Positions 7,391 through 15,089 of a DNA stretch of 44,212 nucleotides are shown one piece after another. The stretch covers positions 1 through 44,212 of the forward strand of contig DAAY01000006.1 of assembly GCA_002103105.1 (NCBI GenBank), written 5' to 3'. The position numbers and the translations under genes were made by a program. The notes under the pieces are model-generated. The model made no database searches. It saw nothing but the letters and a program-made list of their open reading frames with translations, and had not been told where the DNA came from. This stretch comes from Candidatus Gastranaerophilales bacterium HUM_1 (GTDB taxonomy: Bacteria > Cyanobacteriota > Vampirovibrionia > Gastranaerophilales > Gastranaerophilaceae). The stretch's first letter is position 1. Each line of letters starts with the position of its first letter.

Positions 7391-8376
7391 TTAAGAGCTA
7401 ATTGATTTTCTTTTTTAATGTAATCAATGTATTCTAAAATTTTGTGGTAGTCCTCTTCTAAAACAAGGACTCCACGAATTTTGGAAGCATTTCTAATTCC
7501 TGCAATGTAGTATGGGTAAAATTTTCGGAAGAATTTTATTGCTACTTCTTCTCCCCTAAGTTTGATTTCCTCATCAAGATGAACTCTCATCATTTCAAGT
7601 TTTTCTTCAAGTGTTGGTTCTGGAAGTTTTTCGCCAGTTGCAAAATAATGGGCAACTCTATGGATAAGCGTTGGATCGCCTAAAACTCCTCTGCCTATTG
7701 CAACTCCGTCAGCTTCGCTGAGTTCAAGACATTCTATTGCAGAGTCGATTGAAGTTACATCTCCATTTGCAAAAACTGGAATATCAACGTTATGTTTAAG
7801 TTCTTTTATCTTTGCCCAATCTGCGTGTCCTGCGTAAAATTGCGAACGAGTTCTTGCATGTATTGTGATAAATTCAGCTCCAGCTTCTTGCATTTGTTGA
7901 CCAAATTCAACATAATTCATTTCGCTTGCGGTGTAGCCTAGGCGAAATTTTACGCTGACTGGTTTATTGGTTCCCTCTTTTACTGCTTGAACAAGTTCCA
8001 TTGCAAGTCTAGGGTTTCTCATTAATGCTGAGCCATCTTGACCCTTAACAACTTTATTGACAGGACAACCCATATTAATATCTATCATATCTGCGAATTG
8101 GGTTAAATATGTTGCTGCTGCTTTCATTAAATGGGGTTTATGCCCACAAATTTGGTAAACAATCGGATGGTGATTTTCGTCAAGTTTTGTTATTTCAGTT
8201 TCAACATTTTGAGCCAAAAATTCAGAGCTAATCATTTCTGTTGTCAAAAGACATTCTGGAGAATATTTTCTGACAAGTGATCTTAGTACATAATCGGTAA
8301 TTCCTGCCATTGGGGCAAGTGATACTCTACTTTTTATTAAATTTTCAACTCGGTTATTTGTTTGCTGGTGTTGCAT
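7387..8376 (-). CDS. dusB: tRNA-dihydrouridine synthase (DusB-like)
   Basis: A 329-aa FMN enzyme that reduces specific uridines in the tRNA D-loop with NADPH. The family hallmarks are present: SLAPMAGITDYVLRSLVRKY at the N-terminus and DINMGCPVNKVVKGQDGSAL, where C104 is the catalytic acid. VSVKFRLGY, FITIHARTRSQFYAGHADW and VFANGDVTSID complete the TIM-barrel FMN site. The C-terminal helical tRNA-binding domain follows from about residue 245. Length matches bacterial DusB. Its first 23 bases overlap the end of the upstream TPR-protein gene, so the two are translationally coupled. The dusB rather than dusA/C assignment is the likely one for a single cyanobacterial-type Dus, but it is by similarity only. 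Confidence 0.93.
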   Translation of the reverse strand: MQHQQTNNRVENLIKSRVSLAPMAGITDYVLRSLVRKYSPECLLTTEMISSEFLAQNVETEITKLDENHHPIVYQICGHKPHLMKAAATYLTQFADMIDINMGCPVNKVVKGQDGSALMRNPRLAMELVQAVKEGTNKPVSVKFRLGYTASEMNYVEFGQQMQEAGAEFITIHARTRSQFYAGHADWAKIKELKHNVDIPVFANGDVTSIDSAIECLELSEADGVAIGRGVLGDPTLIHRVAHYFATGEKLPEPTLEEKLEMMRVHLDEEIKLRGEEVAIKFFRKFYPYYIAGIRNASKIRGVLVLEEDYHKILEYIDYIKKENQLALN

Positions 8377-10492
8377 ATTTTTTTAATTCTTCCGCTCTAG
8401 CTTTTGCATATTGTTTGTACTCGTCATCTTCAACATTTGAATTTGCATAGGCACTATAATATTTATAGGCATCATTGAATTTGCCTAGTGCATCGTAATC
8501 AGATGCGATGATGTAATTACAAATTGTGAAATCTTTGTTTAAGTTGTAAGCTTGTTTTAGATCTGCAATTGCTTCATTTCTCTTTTCTTTTGAATCATAA
8601 ATCATTCCTCTATAATAAAGGGCGTATGAATTTTTTGCATCTCTAGATAATAATTCATTAAATTTTACTAGGCTTTCGTCGTATTTGTTTTCATCGTAAA
8701 GTGCTATTGCATCGTTTAATAGATTTGATTTTTCAGCCTCAAGAATTGATGTAAGGTATTCAGAAGCTTGTGTATTATTTTTGTTAATAGTTAGAGATTT
8801 GTTTAAGTAAATCTTTGCGTGATCTAAATCTTCTTTTTCTCCATACAATACCGCAATGTAGTATGCAATGTCAGAATCAACAGGTTTTAGTTCAAGGGCT
8901 TTTTGATAGTAAGCAATAGCATTATCTCTATCTCCAAGTTCTTGGTATGATGTTGCAACTCCAATCATTGAATCTGCTGTTGCTGGGTTTATACTTAGGT
9001 ATGTATTTATAGCCTCTTTATACTGTTTGTTATTGTATAGGTCTGAAGCTTTTGTAAATAAACTATCTGTTTTCATCCCTGAAATATTTTTGATTGTACT
9101 TGTGATTGTTGAATCTTTTGGGAATTTTGATTGTGCATTTTTTAATGTTGTTAATGCTCCGTCATAATTGTTTCCTTGTGCTTGAGCTAGTGCAAGGTTT
9201 ACATAAACTTCTGAATCCGTGCTATCTGCTTTAATTGATTGATTATACATAAATATTGCATCATCAATTTTCCCGTTCTTGTGAAGTTCAATTGCGTAAT
9301 CGTAAAAAATTCCAGCAGGGTTTGAATTCGCTAGATTTGTATTTACGTAATCAACAAATTGTTGCGGAGAAGATGTTTTCTTTACATTTTCAACCATTTG
9401 ACCTTTGATATATTCGTTGTTTGGATCTAATGCAAGAACTTTTTTATATCCATCTTGAGCAATTTTTGTTTCGCCTAATTTGTCATAGCATTGAGCTCGA
9501 TAGAGGTTTGCATTTACATTATCTGGGTAAAGAATTAGAACAGATTCATATGCTTTTATTGCTGTTCTGTAATCTTCTTTTTGTTGATAAAGTGTTCCGA
9601 CATTGATTCTTGTATTGATATTTGAAGGGTCTAATGCTTCTGCTTGCTTATAATATGTCAATGCTTCGTCTAGTTGTCCTTCTTTTTGTAAAACTGCACC
9701 CATGTTTGCGTTCAAGTTTCCATTGTTTGGGGTAGCTTGAAGCTTTTGGCGGAATGTTTTTTCAAGGGTATATAAAATATCTTTGTTATCAGAATTAGAT
9801 TTGTCTAAGACGTAGCTATATTCTTTTAACGCATTATCTGCATCTTTTTGATTGTCAAGAATTTTGGCATATGACAATCTTAGGTTTAAATCTGTTGGGT
9901 CAACAGAAACTGCCTTTTTGTAGTAATCAGAAGCTTTTGGTTCATTCCCGAGAAGTTTCATTATATCCCCAACTTGTTCAAAGCTGTTTTTTTGCAAGCT
10001 TTTACTTCCTAATGCTTGATTGAATTCATATGCAGCTGCAGAAAAATTTCCTTCTGCTCTTAATTTTTTAGCATAGTTAAATCTGTTTTCAGGCGAGAAA
10101 TCAAAGTTTGTTGCTTTAAGACAAATTTCTAAATTTTTAGTAGCCTGGTTGATTGCACTAGCCGAATTCTGAACTTGTGTAGAAGTTGGATAGTAAACCA
10201 TATAAAACAATGCACTTCTAAAATCATCTGCCGCCTTAGCCCAGTTGTTATCTCTGTTGCCATATTCTGCGGCTCTTGCTAAATATGCGTTGATAAGTCC
10301 AATTCTTGCTGAATTATCAAGGTAATTTATTCTTAACGCACTCCTAAATTCTGTTATTGCTCCAGAATATTGATAGTTGGCTAAGTAATTTTGTCCAAGG
10401 TCAAAGTGTTCTCTAAAATCAGCAAAAGCTGCTCCATTGAGTAAACATACAATTAGTGCTAATTTTGCTATGCGGGCTAATGATTTTTTCAT
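8354..10492 (-). CDS. Exported tetratricopeptide-repeat protein
   Basis: The 712-aa product has a signal peptide (MKKSLARIAKLALIVCLLNG, ending AAFA) followed almost entirely by TPR repeats, at least twelve by eye. Examples are ANMGAVLQKEGQLDEALTYY, VGTLYQQKEDYRTAIKAYES and IGVATSYQELGDRDNAIAYY, each with the alternating G/A/Y/A and closing P (DPNN, KPVD) pattern. It should be a periplasmic or envelope protein-protein scaffold. A ribosome site GGGAG lies six bases before the ATG. Downstream it overlaps dus by 23 bases; upstream a terminator separates it from the 54-aa gene. The partner is unknown. Confidence 0.88.
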   Translation of the reverse strand: MKKSLARIAKLALIVCLLNGAAFADFREHFDLGQNYLANYQYSGAITEFRSALRINYLDNSARIGLINAYLARAAEYGNRDNNWAKAADDFRSALFYMVYYPTSTQVQNSASAINQATKNLEICLKATNFDFSPENRFNYAKKLRAEGNFSAAAYEFNQALGSKSLQKNSFEQVGDIMKLLGNEPKASDYYKKAVSVDPTDLNLRLSYAKILDNQKDADNALKEYSYVLDKSNSDNKDILYTLEKTFRQKLQATPNNGNLNANMGAVLQKEGQLDEALTYYKQAEALDPSNINTRINVGTLYQQKEDYRTAIKAYESVLILYPDNVNANLYRAQCYDKLGETKIAQDGYKKVLALDPNNEYIKGQMVENVKKTSSPQQFVDYVNTNLANSNPAGIFYDYAIELHKNGKIDDAIFMYNQSIKADSTDSEVYVNLALAQAQGNNYDGALTTLKNAQSKFPKDSTITSTIKNISGMKTDSLFTKASDLYNNKQYKEAINTYLSINPATADSMIGVATSYQELGDRDNAIAYYQKALELKPVDSDIAYYIAVLYGEKEDLDHAKIYLNKSLTINKNNTQASEYLTSILEAEKSNLLNDAIALYDENKYDESLVKFNELLSRDAKNSYALYYRGMIYDSKEKRNEAIADLKQAYNLNKDFTICNYIIASDYDALGKFNDAYKYYSAYANSNVEDDEYKQYAKARAEELKKYATPANK

Positions 10493-10583
10493 GTTTGCTC
10501 CCTTCTACTTGAAAATATTGTAGTACAACTTTGAGCTGGTGTATATATACAAGAGGTTAATTGTAAATTTCTGTATATAAAAC

Positions 10584-10619
10584 AAAAAGAGTAAGATAAT
10601 TAACTATCTTACTCTTTTT
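10584..10619. terminator. Strong bidirectional terminator
   Basis: A perfect 15-bp inverted repeat, AAAAAGAGTAAGATA (10584-10598) and TATCTTACTCTTTTT (10605-10619), with a 6-base loop. It ends the minus-strand 54-aa gene 18 bases after its stop. Confidence 0.85.
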
Positions 10620-10637
10620 AATCTTTTTCAGGCTTTT

Positions 10638-10802
10638 TTAAACTGTTGCGAAATCATTTACCGAAATAAAGTTTAAACATTCATCAAATAATGTTTGAAT
10701 TGGAACTGAAATATCTTGCACATCTCTTAGCACTTCATCTGATAAATCAATTTCTGCAATGTCCATAGTTCTCATCATAGATTCAGCCTGTCTTGTTTCC
10801 AT
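10638..10802 (-). CDS. Small 54-aa acidic protein
   Basis: A short gene supported by its signals rather than by homology. A near-consensus ribosome site AAGGAG lies eight bases before ATG, and a perfect 15-bp terminator stands 18 bases after the stop. The protein is acidic and helical (METRQAESMMRTMDIAEIDL, then SDEVLRDVQDISVPIQTLF) and has a single Cys (C41) in DECLNF. It has no membrane segment and no similarity I recognise. It stands as its own transcription unit between infC (divergent) and the TPR gene. It could be a small regulator or a leaderless peptide precursor; no function is claimed. Confidence 0.6.
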   Translation of the reverse strand: METRQAESMMRTMDIAEIDLSDEVLRDVQDISVPIQTLFDECLNFISVNDFATV

Positions 10803-11010
10803 ACTTTGTACTCCTTATTTAATTTTCTCTTCGGTTCGGGTAAATTGTTTCTTTTAACAAAATGTATATCGGTCTTATATCAGCAAAACTTTAATTTTTT
10901 GTTAATGATTTTTCTATATGTCTGTGAAAGTGCTATTTTTATTGACGTTTCATTGATTTACATATCTTAATAATAGTTTTAAATTAGACTATGGCATATT
11001 TTGCGTTTTT

Positions 11011-11020
11011 GTGGTAAGAT
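11011..11020 (+). promoter_or_regulatory. Extended -10 promoter candidate for infC
   Basis: TGG-TAAGAT (TAAGAT 11015-11020) fits an extended -10; no good -35 is seen. Transcription would start around 11027, downstream of the GTG codon at 11011 and upstream of the AGGAG site at 11046. A second possible -10, TATAAC, lies at 11031-11036. Both place the GTG outside or at the edge of the mRNA. Confidence 0.4.
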
Positions 11021-11058
11021 TAAACCGTAGTATAACTTTAAATATAGGAGATAAAACA

Positions 11059-11598
11059 ATAGCTAACGATACTAGATCCGCAAGGGACAGGGACAAAACA
11101 ATAATGAATGAACGTATTCGTTCAAAAGAAGTAAGATTGATTGACGAAAAAGGTACTAACCATGGTGTTGTACCAACTTCAAAAGCCTTAGCGATGGCAG
11201 AAGAAGCGGATTTAGATTTAGTATTGATTAGTCCAAACCAAGCTCCTCCAGTAGCTAAAATTTTAGACTATGGTAAATATAAATACGAATTAGCAAAAAA
11301 AGCAAAAGAAGCTAAGAAAAAACAAAAAACTGTTGAAGTTAAAGAAGTAAAAGTTCGCTATAAAATTGATACACATGACTATGAAGTTCGTATCAAGAGT
11401 GTTAGAAAATTTATTGCTCAAGGTAATAAAGTTAAGATTGTTGTTATGTTGAGAGGTCGTGAAATGCAACATTCTAATCTTGCATTTGATTTAGCAAATA
11501 GATTTTTGGCAGATTTAGCAGATGATCCAGTTCAATTGGAAAAGAAACCTCAACTAGAAGGACGTAACGTTACATTATACCTTGCTCCTCAGTCATAG
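11059..11598 (+). CDS. infC: Translation initiation factor IF-3, probable AUA start
   Basis: The product binds the 30S subunit and polices start-codon selection. It has the N-domain (NERIRSKEVRLIDEKG through ISPNQAPPVAKILDYGKYKYE) and the C-domain (VKEVKVRYKIDTHDYEVRIK and VMLRGREMQHSNLAFDL), ending LEGRNVTLYLAPQS. IF-3 mRNAs classically use rare start codons as self-regulation. Here the codon spaced best from the ribosome site AGGAG (11046-11050, 8-base gap) is ATA at 11059. It gives a 179-aa protein with 15 residues before NERIR, the normal IF-3 length. Alternatives are GTG 11011 (upstream of the likely transcript start) and ATG 11104 (directly before NERIR, no good site). It is not followed by rpmI-rplT, the usual neighbours, but by a terminator. 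Confidence 0.9.
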   Translation: MANDTRSARDRDKTIMNERIRSKEVRLIDEKGTNHGVVPTSKALAMAEEADLDLVLISPNQAPPVAKILDYGKYKYELAKKAKEAKKKQKTVEVKEVKVRYKIDTHDYEVRIKSVRKFIAQGNKVKIVVMLRGREMQHSNLAFDLANRFLADLADDPVQLEKKPQLEGRNVTLYLAPQS

Positions 11599-11623
11599 TT
11601 TGAGTTTATAAACAAAAAGTTTT

Positions 11624-11660
11624 AAAGACCCATGTTGTATTTACACATGGGTCTTTATTT
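11624..11660 (+). terminator. Terminator of infC
   Basis: A 12-bp stem AAAGACCCATGT (11624-11635) / ACATGGGTCTTT (11645-11656) followed by ATTT, 26 bases after the infC stop. Confidence 0.8.
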
Positions 11661-11716
11661 ATATAGGCTTTATTCATTGTAATATATTCTTTCTTATATA
11701 AAATAAAAACTTTCTA

Positions 11717-11744
11717 TTGACTTTAAATATTTAGCCAGTATAAT
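11717..11744 (+). promoter_or_regulatory. Promoter of tRNA-Phe
   Basis: TTGACT (11717-11722), 16-bp spacer, TATAAT (11739-11744), about 38 bases upstream of the mature tRNA 5' end. Confidence 0.65.
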
Positions 11745-11782
11745 AAAAAACGTAGCCGATATGAGGTTACAGAAAAGAACTA

Positions 11783-11858
11783 GCCGCAATAGCTCAGTTG
11801 GTAGAGCAAGGGACTGAAAATCCCTGTGTCCTTGGTTCAATTCCGAGTTGCGGCACCA
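11783..11858 (+). tRNA. tRNA-Phe (GAA)
   Basis: A 76-nt cloverleaf including an encoded CCA. The acceptor stem GCCGCAA (11783-11789) pairs with TTGCGGC (11848-11854), with discriminator A. The D-arm is AGCTCAGTTGGTAGAGC, the anticodon arm AGGGA-CTGAAAA-TCCCT with anticodon GAA, and the T-arm carries GGTTCAATTCC. It stands alone with its own promoter and terminator. Confidence 0.97.
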
Positions 11859-11863
11859 TTTTT

Positions 11864-11886
11864 AAAAGAGCCTTAGGGCTCTTTTT
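11864..11886 (+). terminator. Terminator of tRNA-Phe
   Basis: AAAAGAGCC (11864-11872), loop TTAG, GGCTCTTTT (11877-11885) plus further T, five bases after the tRNA CCA end. Confidence 0.8.
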
Positions 11887-11920
11887 AAGTATTTAGACTC
11901 AATTATAATAGGGATAAAAA

Positions 11921-12445
11921 ATGAATATTGCTCCAATAAAATATGATAATTCTCGTCGTTATAAGTCTGCTAATCCAAGTTTTCAGAATTTGAAAATTAT
12001 GACTCCAGAACATTGGGATAAGGATATTTTAGATTTGGTAAAACATAATGCGGAAATAAAAAAATTAGAAAAATATCTCTGGGAAAAGAAACATTCTATT
12101 TTAGAATTAACTATCTCAAATCATGGTCGGAAGTTCCAATCATCAGAAGGTATTACTTTGGAGTGTATATACGATAGACATCGTAGGGTTGAGGGTTTAA
12201 GAGAACATATTGTGCATAATTCCCCTAAAGAAATCGTTATAGCGGAGTTGAAAAAGTTTAAAGCTTCTAAATTTATTCAAAAAATTGAGGATGATGAGCG
12301 TAAGTTTTTGCAAAGTGTAAATTATGATGCTGCGAAATTAAAAAATTTGGGTTTGAGTTTTATGCTAAAAAATCACAAAACTCCTAAAGCGAATAAAAAA
12401 TCATGGTTTATGAATTTTATTGATAAGATATTTCAATTTTTCTAA
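11921..12445 (+). CDS. Lineage-specific basic protein with NPSFQNLK motif
   Basis: A 174-aa Lys-rich soluble protein beginning MNIAPIKYDNSRRYKSANPS and then FQNLKIMTPEHW. No domain is recognised. The body is mostly helical (DLVKHNAEIKKLEKYLWEKK; IAELKKFKASKFIQKIEDDE) and ends in a short amphipathic aromatic tail SWFMNFIDKIFQFF. A GGGAT site lies nine bases before the ATG. The N-terminal pattern (MN-[VI], then a polar stretch and a Phe motif) recurs in other unrelated genes in the window. Its stop overlaps that of the convergent XRE regulator by four bases. Confidence 0.65.
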   Translation: MNIAPIKYDNSRRYKSANPSFQNLKIMTPEHWDKDILDLVKHNAEIKKLEKYLWEKKHSILELTISNHGRKFQSSEGITLECIYDRHRRVEGLREHIVHNSPKEIVIAELKKFKASKFIQKIEDDERKFLQSVNYDAAKLKNLGLSFMLKNHKTPKANKKSWFMNFIDKIFQFF

Positions 12446-12666
12446 ATTTTATAAGTTTTTTCATATTCAGCTAAAAATTTTGAAAGTTTAATCTCTAGAG
12501 CAAATGCAATTTTTTCAAGGACATCAAGTTTTATCCCTTGCCGTAAATTTTCTATTCGGCATAATATGGCTGGGTCAATTTCGGCTTCTGTAGCGAACTT
12601 ATTTAATGACAATCCCCTTTGTTGTCTTTTTTCTTTTATAAATTTTCCTAATTGTGAGTATTGCAT
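12442..12666 (-). CDS. XRE-family (lambda Cro/CI-like) transcriptional regulator
   Basis: A 74-aa protein that is essentially one helix-turn-helix domain: GKFIKEKRQQRGLSLNKFAT, then EAEIDPAILCRIENLRQGIK and LDVLEKIAFALEIKLSKFL, the standard XRE five-helix pattern. There is no effector or dimerisation extension. It is transcribed divergently from a pseudopilin gene; its start codon (12664-12666) is inside an 8-bp inverted repeat that also spans the pilin promoter, so it very likely represses or autoregulates there. There is no ribosome site before the ATG, so its own mRNA may be leaderless. Confidence 0.88.
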   Translation of the reverse strand: MQYSQLGKFIKEKRQQRGLSLNKFATEAEIDPAILCRIENLRQGIKLDVLEKIAFALEIKLSKFLAEYEKTYKI

Positions 12667-12685
12667 TTATTGAGATTATGCAATA
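12659..12685. promoter_or_regulatory. Operator-like palindrome over the pseudopilin promoter
   Basis: TATTGCAT (12659-12666) and ATGCAATA (12678-12685) are perfect 8-bp arms with an 11-bp spacer. They run from the -35 to the -10 of the pilin promoter and cover the XRE start codon. A second inverted repeat, ATTGAGA-AA-TCTCAAT, lies at about 12702-12717 just before the pilin ribosome site. Confidence 0.55.
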
Positions 12686-12689
12686 TAAT
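12661..12689 (+). promoter_or_regulatory. Promoter of the pseudopilin gene
   Basis: TTGCAT (12661-12666), 17-bp spacer, TATAAT (12684-12689). It overlaps the divergent XRE start codon. Confidence 0.6.
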
Positions 12690-12726
12690 ATCTTTAAAAT
12701 CATTGAGAAATCTCAATAGGAGGATT

Positions 12727-13470
12727 ATGAAAATATTCAAAAAGTCTTTGGCATTCACTTTGGCTGAAGTTTTAATCACTATAGGTGTTATAGGTGTTGT
12801 TGCAGCTATAACACTTCCAAGTTTGATAACTAAATCTCGGAAAGTAATGGTTGAAAATAGATTAAAGGATACTTATTCTATTCTTGCCAATGCAACAAGA
12901 CTTGCGGAAGGTGAATTTGGTGCAGATATAGATCCATCTGACAAGATTTCAGGAAACGGTTTTAGTTCAGCTAAATCTAAGCTTGTTTTTGATACTTATT
13001 TTAGACCTTTTATTAAGATAAATTATGAGTATCCTCAAAATGAATGTGTTGAGTTAACAAAGACTTATGGAGCTAATAAATCGCAAAGTTCAATGTATGT
13101 TGATTCAAACGGAGCTTGTTATAATTTGTTGAATGGTGTTTCTATAATTTTCTGGGCTGGGAGAAAAGATGATACTTCTCCCTATGTAATGCCTGTTATA
13201 ATGAAACTTCAACCCGCAAAGAATAAGTCTTTTGATGGTATTGATACTTTTGGACTGCAAATTGAAAGTACTGATAATGGATTAGTTGTTTCTTCTGGTT
13301 TATCTCAAATTGGTGCTGATATATCAGATGATAATTTAGTTAAACAATGCGGTTCATCTTCTGGCAGAGTTTATTTTGATGGTTATGCGTGGCCTCGTTC
13401 TATGTTTTGTTTTGAATTAATTAAAAGAAATGGTTGGAAAATTCCAGCAAATTACCCTTTAAAATTTTAG
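12727..13470 (+). CDS. Type IV pilin / type II secretion pseudopilin-like protein
   Basis: The 247-aa product has a prepilin leader: a short basic peptide MKIFKKSLA followed by FTLAEVLITIGVIGVVAAIT with the conserved Glu five residues into the mature protein, giving a signature hydrophobic helix. The C-terminal body (about residues 40-247) has several Cys (NECVEL, GACYNL, KQCGSS, MFCFEL) that may form disulfides. The start at 12727 has AGGAGG immediately upstream; the longer frame back to 12661 would put the leader 22 residues inside and can be rejected. It would be cleaved by a prepilin peptidase and displayed in a pilus or secretion pseudopilus. It is divergent from and probably controlled by the XRE regulator. 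Confidence 0.88.
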   Translation: MKIFKKSLAFTLAEVLITIGVIGVVAAITLPSLITKSRKVMVENRLKDTYSILANATRLAEGEFGADIDPSDKISGNGFSSAKSKLVFDTYFRPFIKINYEYPQNECVELTKTYGANKSQSSMYVDSNGACYNLLNGVSIIFWAGRKDDTSPYVMPVIMKLQPAKNKSFDGIDTFGLQIESTDNGLVVSSGLSQIGADISDDNLVKQCGSSSGRVYFDGYAWPRSMFCFELIKRNGWKIPANYPLKF

Positions 13471-13479
13471 CGGCAAACA

Positions 13480-14319
13480 CTATATCTCAGATAAAATAGT
13501 TAATTTTTCAACTGGAATTTCGGTATTATCGGTGTTTAGTTGCCCGAATTTTACTGTTTTATTCCTGCCGTGGTAGTCACTTCCGCCAGAAATTAGCATA
13601 TTGTTTTTTGAGGCAAAATCCACTAAAAATTTTATTTCATCTAAGTTGTATCTAGAATAGTAGCATTCTAGCCCTTTAATCCCGAAAGATTTCATTATAT
13701 CGAACTTTTTATAAAACTCATCTGGGGATAAGTGTTTCTCTCCCTCTCCGCCCAATGGGTGAGCCCAAACGGGTATTCCTCCTGATTCTTCTATGGCCTG
13801 TATTCCTTCAGCTCCATCAAACCTTGTATTTCCAGTTTGGCATCCGTCAAGGTATTTTTTCATTGCATCAATATTGTTATCAGCAAGTCCTCTGTTTACT
13901 AAGATATTTCCGATATGTATTTTAACAACACTATTTCTTGAATATAGCCAATCAAGTTCATCCTGTGTTAAATTTACATTCCAAATATCTGAAAGATACT
14001 GAATTCGCTTGTCTAATTTCTGTCTGCGGAGTTGTTTGCCTTTTAATATCAGTTGATTTAGTGTTTCGTTTTCAGGGTTGCAATTATATCCTAAAATGTG
14101 ACATTTTACAGTGTCTGCAATGCAAGTTAGCTCTGTACCCGCAATAAATTTTATATCCTTTGGTAGATATTTTTTAATTTCAATACAGCCAGCAATTGTG
14201 TCGTGGTCAGTGAGTGCAAAAGCTGATAGTTCATGCTTTTTGACTTGTTCTACCAATTCTTTTGGGGAATCGCTTCCATCTGAATAATTACTGTGTAAAT
14301 GTAAATCTGCTTTTTTCAT
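13480..14319 (-). CDS. PHP-domain phosphoesterase (RNase AM/YciV-like)
   Basis: A 279-aa PHP-fold metalloenzyme. The ligand motifs are clear: D5-L-H7-L-H9 (DLHLHSNYSDGS), D38-H39-D40 (TDHDT), E63 (GTELT), H74 (CHILGYN), then WAHPLGG and GGSDYHG. These bind a trinuclear metal site in family members that hydrolyse 3',5'-bisphosphate nucleotides or degrade RNA 5' to 3'. Length and layout fit YciV/TrpH-type proteins rather than a polymerase PHP domain. It overlaps the tcdA stop by one base (TAATG), so it is the third gene of a trpS-tcdA-php operon. The exact substrate is inferred from family, not shown here. Confidence 0.85.
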   Translation of the reverse strand: MKKADLHLHSNYSDGSDSPKELVEQVKKHELSAFALTDHDTIAGCIEIKKYLPKDIKFIAGTELTCIADTVKCHILGYNCNPENETLNQLILKGKQLRRQKLDKRIQYLSDIWNVNLTQDELDWLYSRNSVVKIHIGNILVNRGLADNNIDAMKKYLDGCQTGNTRFDGAEGIQAIEESGGIPVWAHPLGGEGEKHLSPDEFYKKFDIMKSFGIKGLECYYSRYNLDEIKFLVDFASKNNMLISGGSDYHGRNKTVKFGQLNTDNTEIPVEKLTILSEI

Positions 14320-15077
14320 TATTCGTTATAACCAATTAAATCCTTAATAACTTCTCCTGCAATAATTAACCCTACTACTGGCGGTACAAATGCGTTACTC
14401 CCTGGGATTTGGTGCTTAACCGTACCTTTTCTTGTTTCTGGAGGACAAACGCAATGTGCTTTACAGCTAATTGACATATCTTCTTGTGGAGTAATTGGTG
14501 TTTCTTTTGAGTAAACAACTTTAACCCCTTTAATTTTACGCTTTCGAAGCTCTGTTCTGATTACTCTAGCAAGGGGGCATACTGATGTTTCTGAAATGTC
14601 TGCAACTTCAAATTTCGTTGGGTCCATTTTGTTCCCTGCTCCCATTGCACAAATGATTGGGGTGTTAGCTTCTTTAGCTTTCTCAATTAGCGATAATTTT
14701 CCAACAACGGTATCAATTGCATCAATTACATAATCATATTTGCTAAAATCAAATTCTGATTCTGTTTTGGGCGTATAAAAAGTTTGGTAAGTGTTAACAA
14801 CCGCATCTGGGTTGATCTCCAAAATTCGTTCTTTAGCAACATCAACTTTGTATTTACCAACAGTTTTTCTTGTTGCGTAAAGTTGTCTATTAACATTTGT
14901 TATGCAAACTTTGTCATCGTCTATAATATCAATGGTTCCAAGCCCGCTTCTAACAAGTGCTTCAACAGCATACGAACCAACGCCACCAATACCAAAAACT
15001 GCAACTCTTGAATTTGCTAGCTTTTCTAGCCCTTCTTTTCCTATGAGTAGTTCTGTTCTTGAAAATTGATTGAGCAT
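14319..15077 (-). CDS. tcdA: tRNA threonylcarbamoyladenosine dehydratase (TcdA/CsdL-like)
   Basis: A 252-aa ThiF/E1-fold ATP-dependent enzyme that cyclises t6A37 in tRNA to ct6A. The nucleotide site GIGGVGSYAVEALVRSG starts at G29, followed by IIDDDKVCITNVNRQLYAT and YVIDAIDTVVGKL, then CAMGAGNKMDPTKFEVADIS, all typical of TcdA. The C-terminus has CKAHCVCPPETRKG and GSNAFVPPVVGLIIAGEVI, also seen in the family. It starts 12 bases after trpS with a site GAAGGAT, and ends in a one-base overlap with the PHP gene. Function is in the cytoplasm on tRNAs reading ANN codons. Confidence 0.9.
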   Translation of the reverse strand: MLNQFSRTELLIGKEGLEKLANSRVAVFGIGGVGSYAVEALVRSGLGTIDIIDDDKVCITNVNRQLYATRKTVGKYKVDVAKERILEINPDAVVNTYQTFYTPKTESEFDFSKYDYVIDAIDTVVGKLSLIEKAKEANTPIICAMGAGNKMDPTKFEVADISETSVCPLARVIRTELRKRKIKGVKVVYSKETPITPQEDMSISCKAHCVCPPETRKGTVKHQIPGSNAFVPPVVGLIIAGEVIKDLIGYNE

Positions 15078-15089
15078 TTTATCCTTCTT

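Noticed and set aside
11011..11058. GTG start of infC
   Set aside because: It lies at the -10 element, adds 16 residues not expected in IF-3 and has no ribosome site; the ATA at 11059 is better placed.
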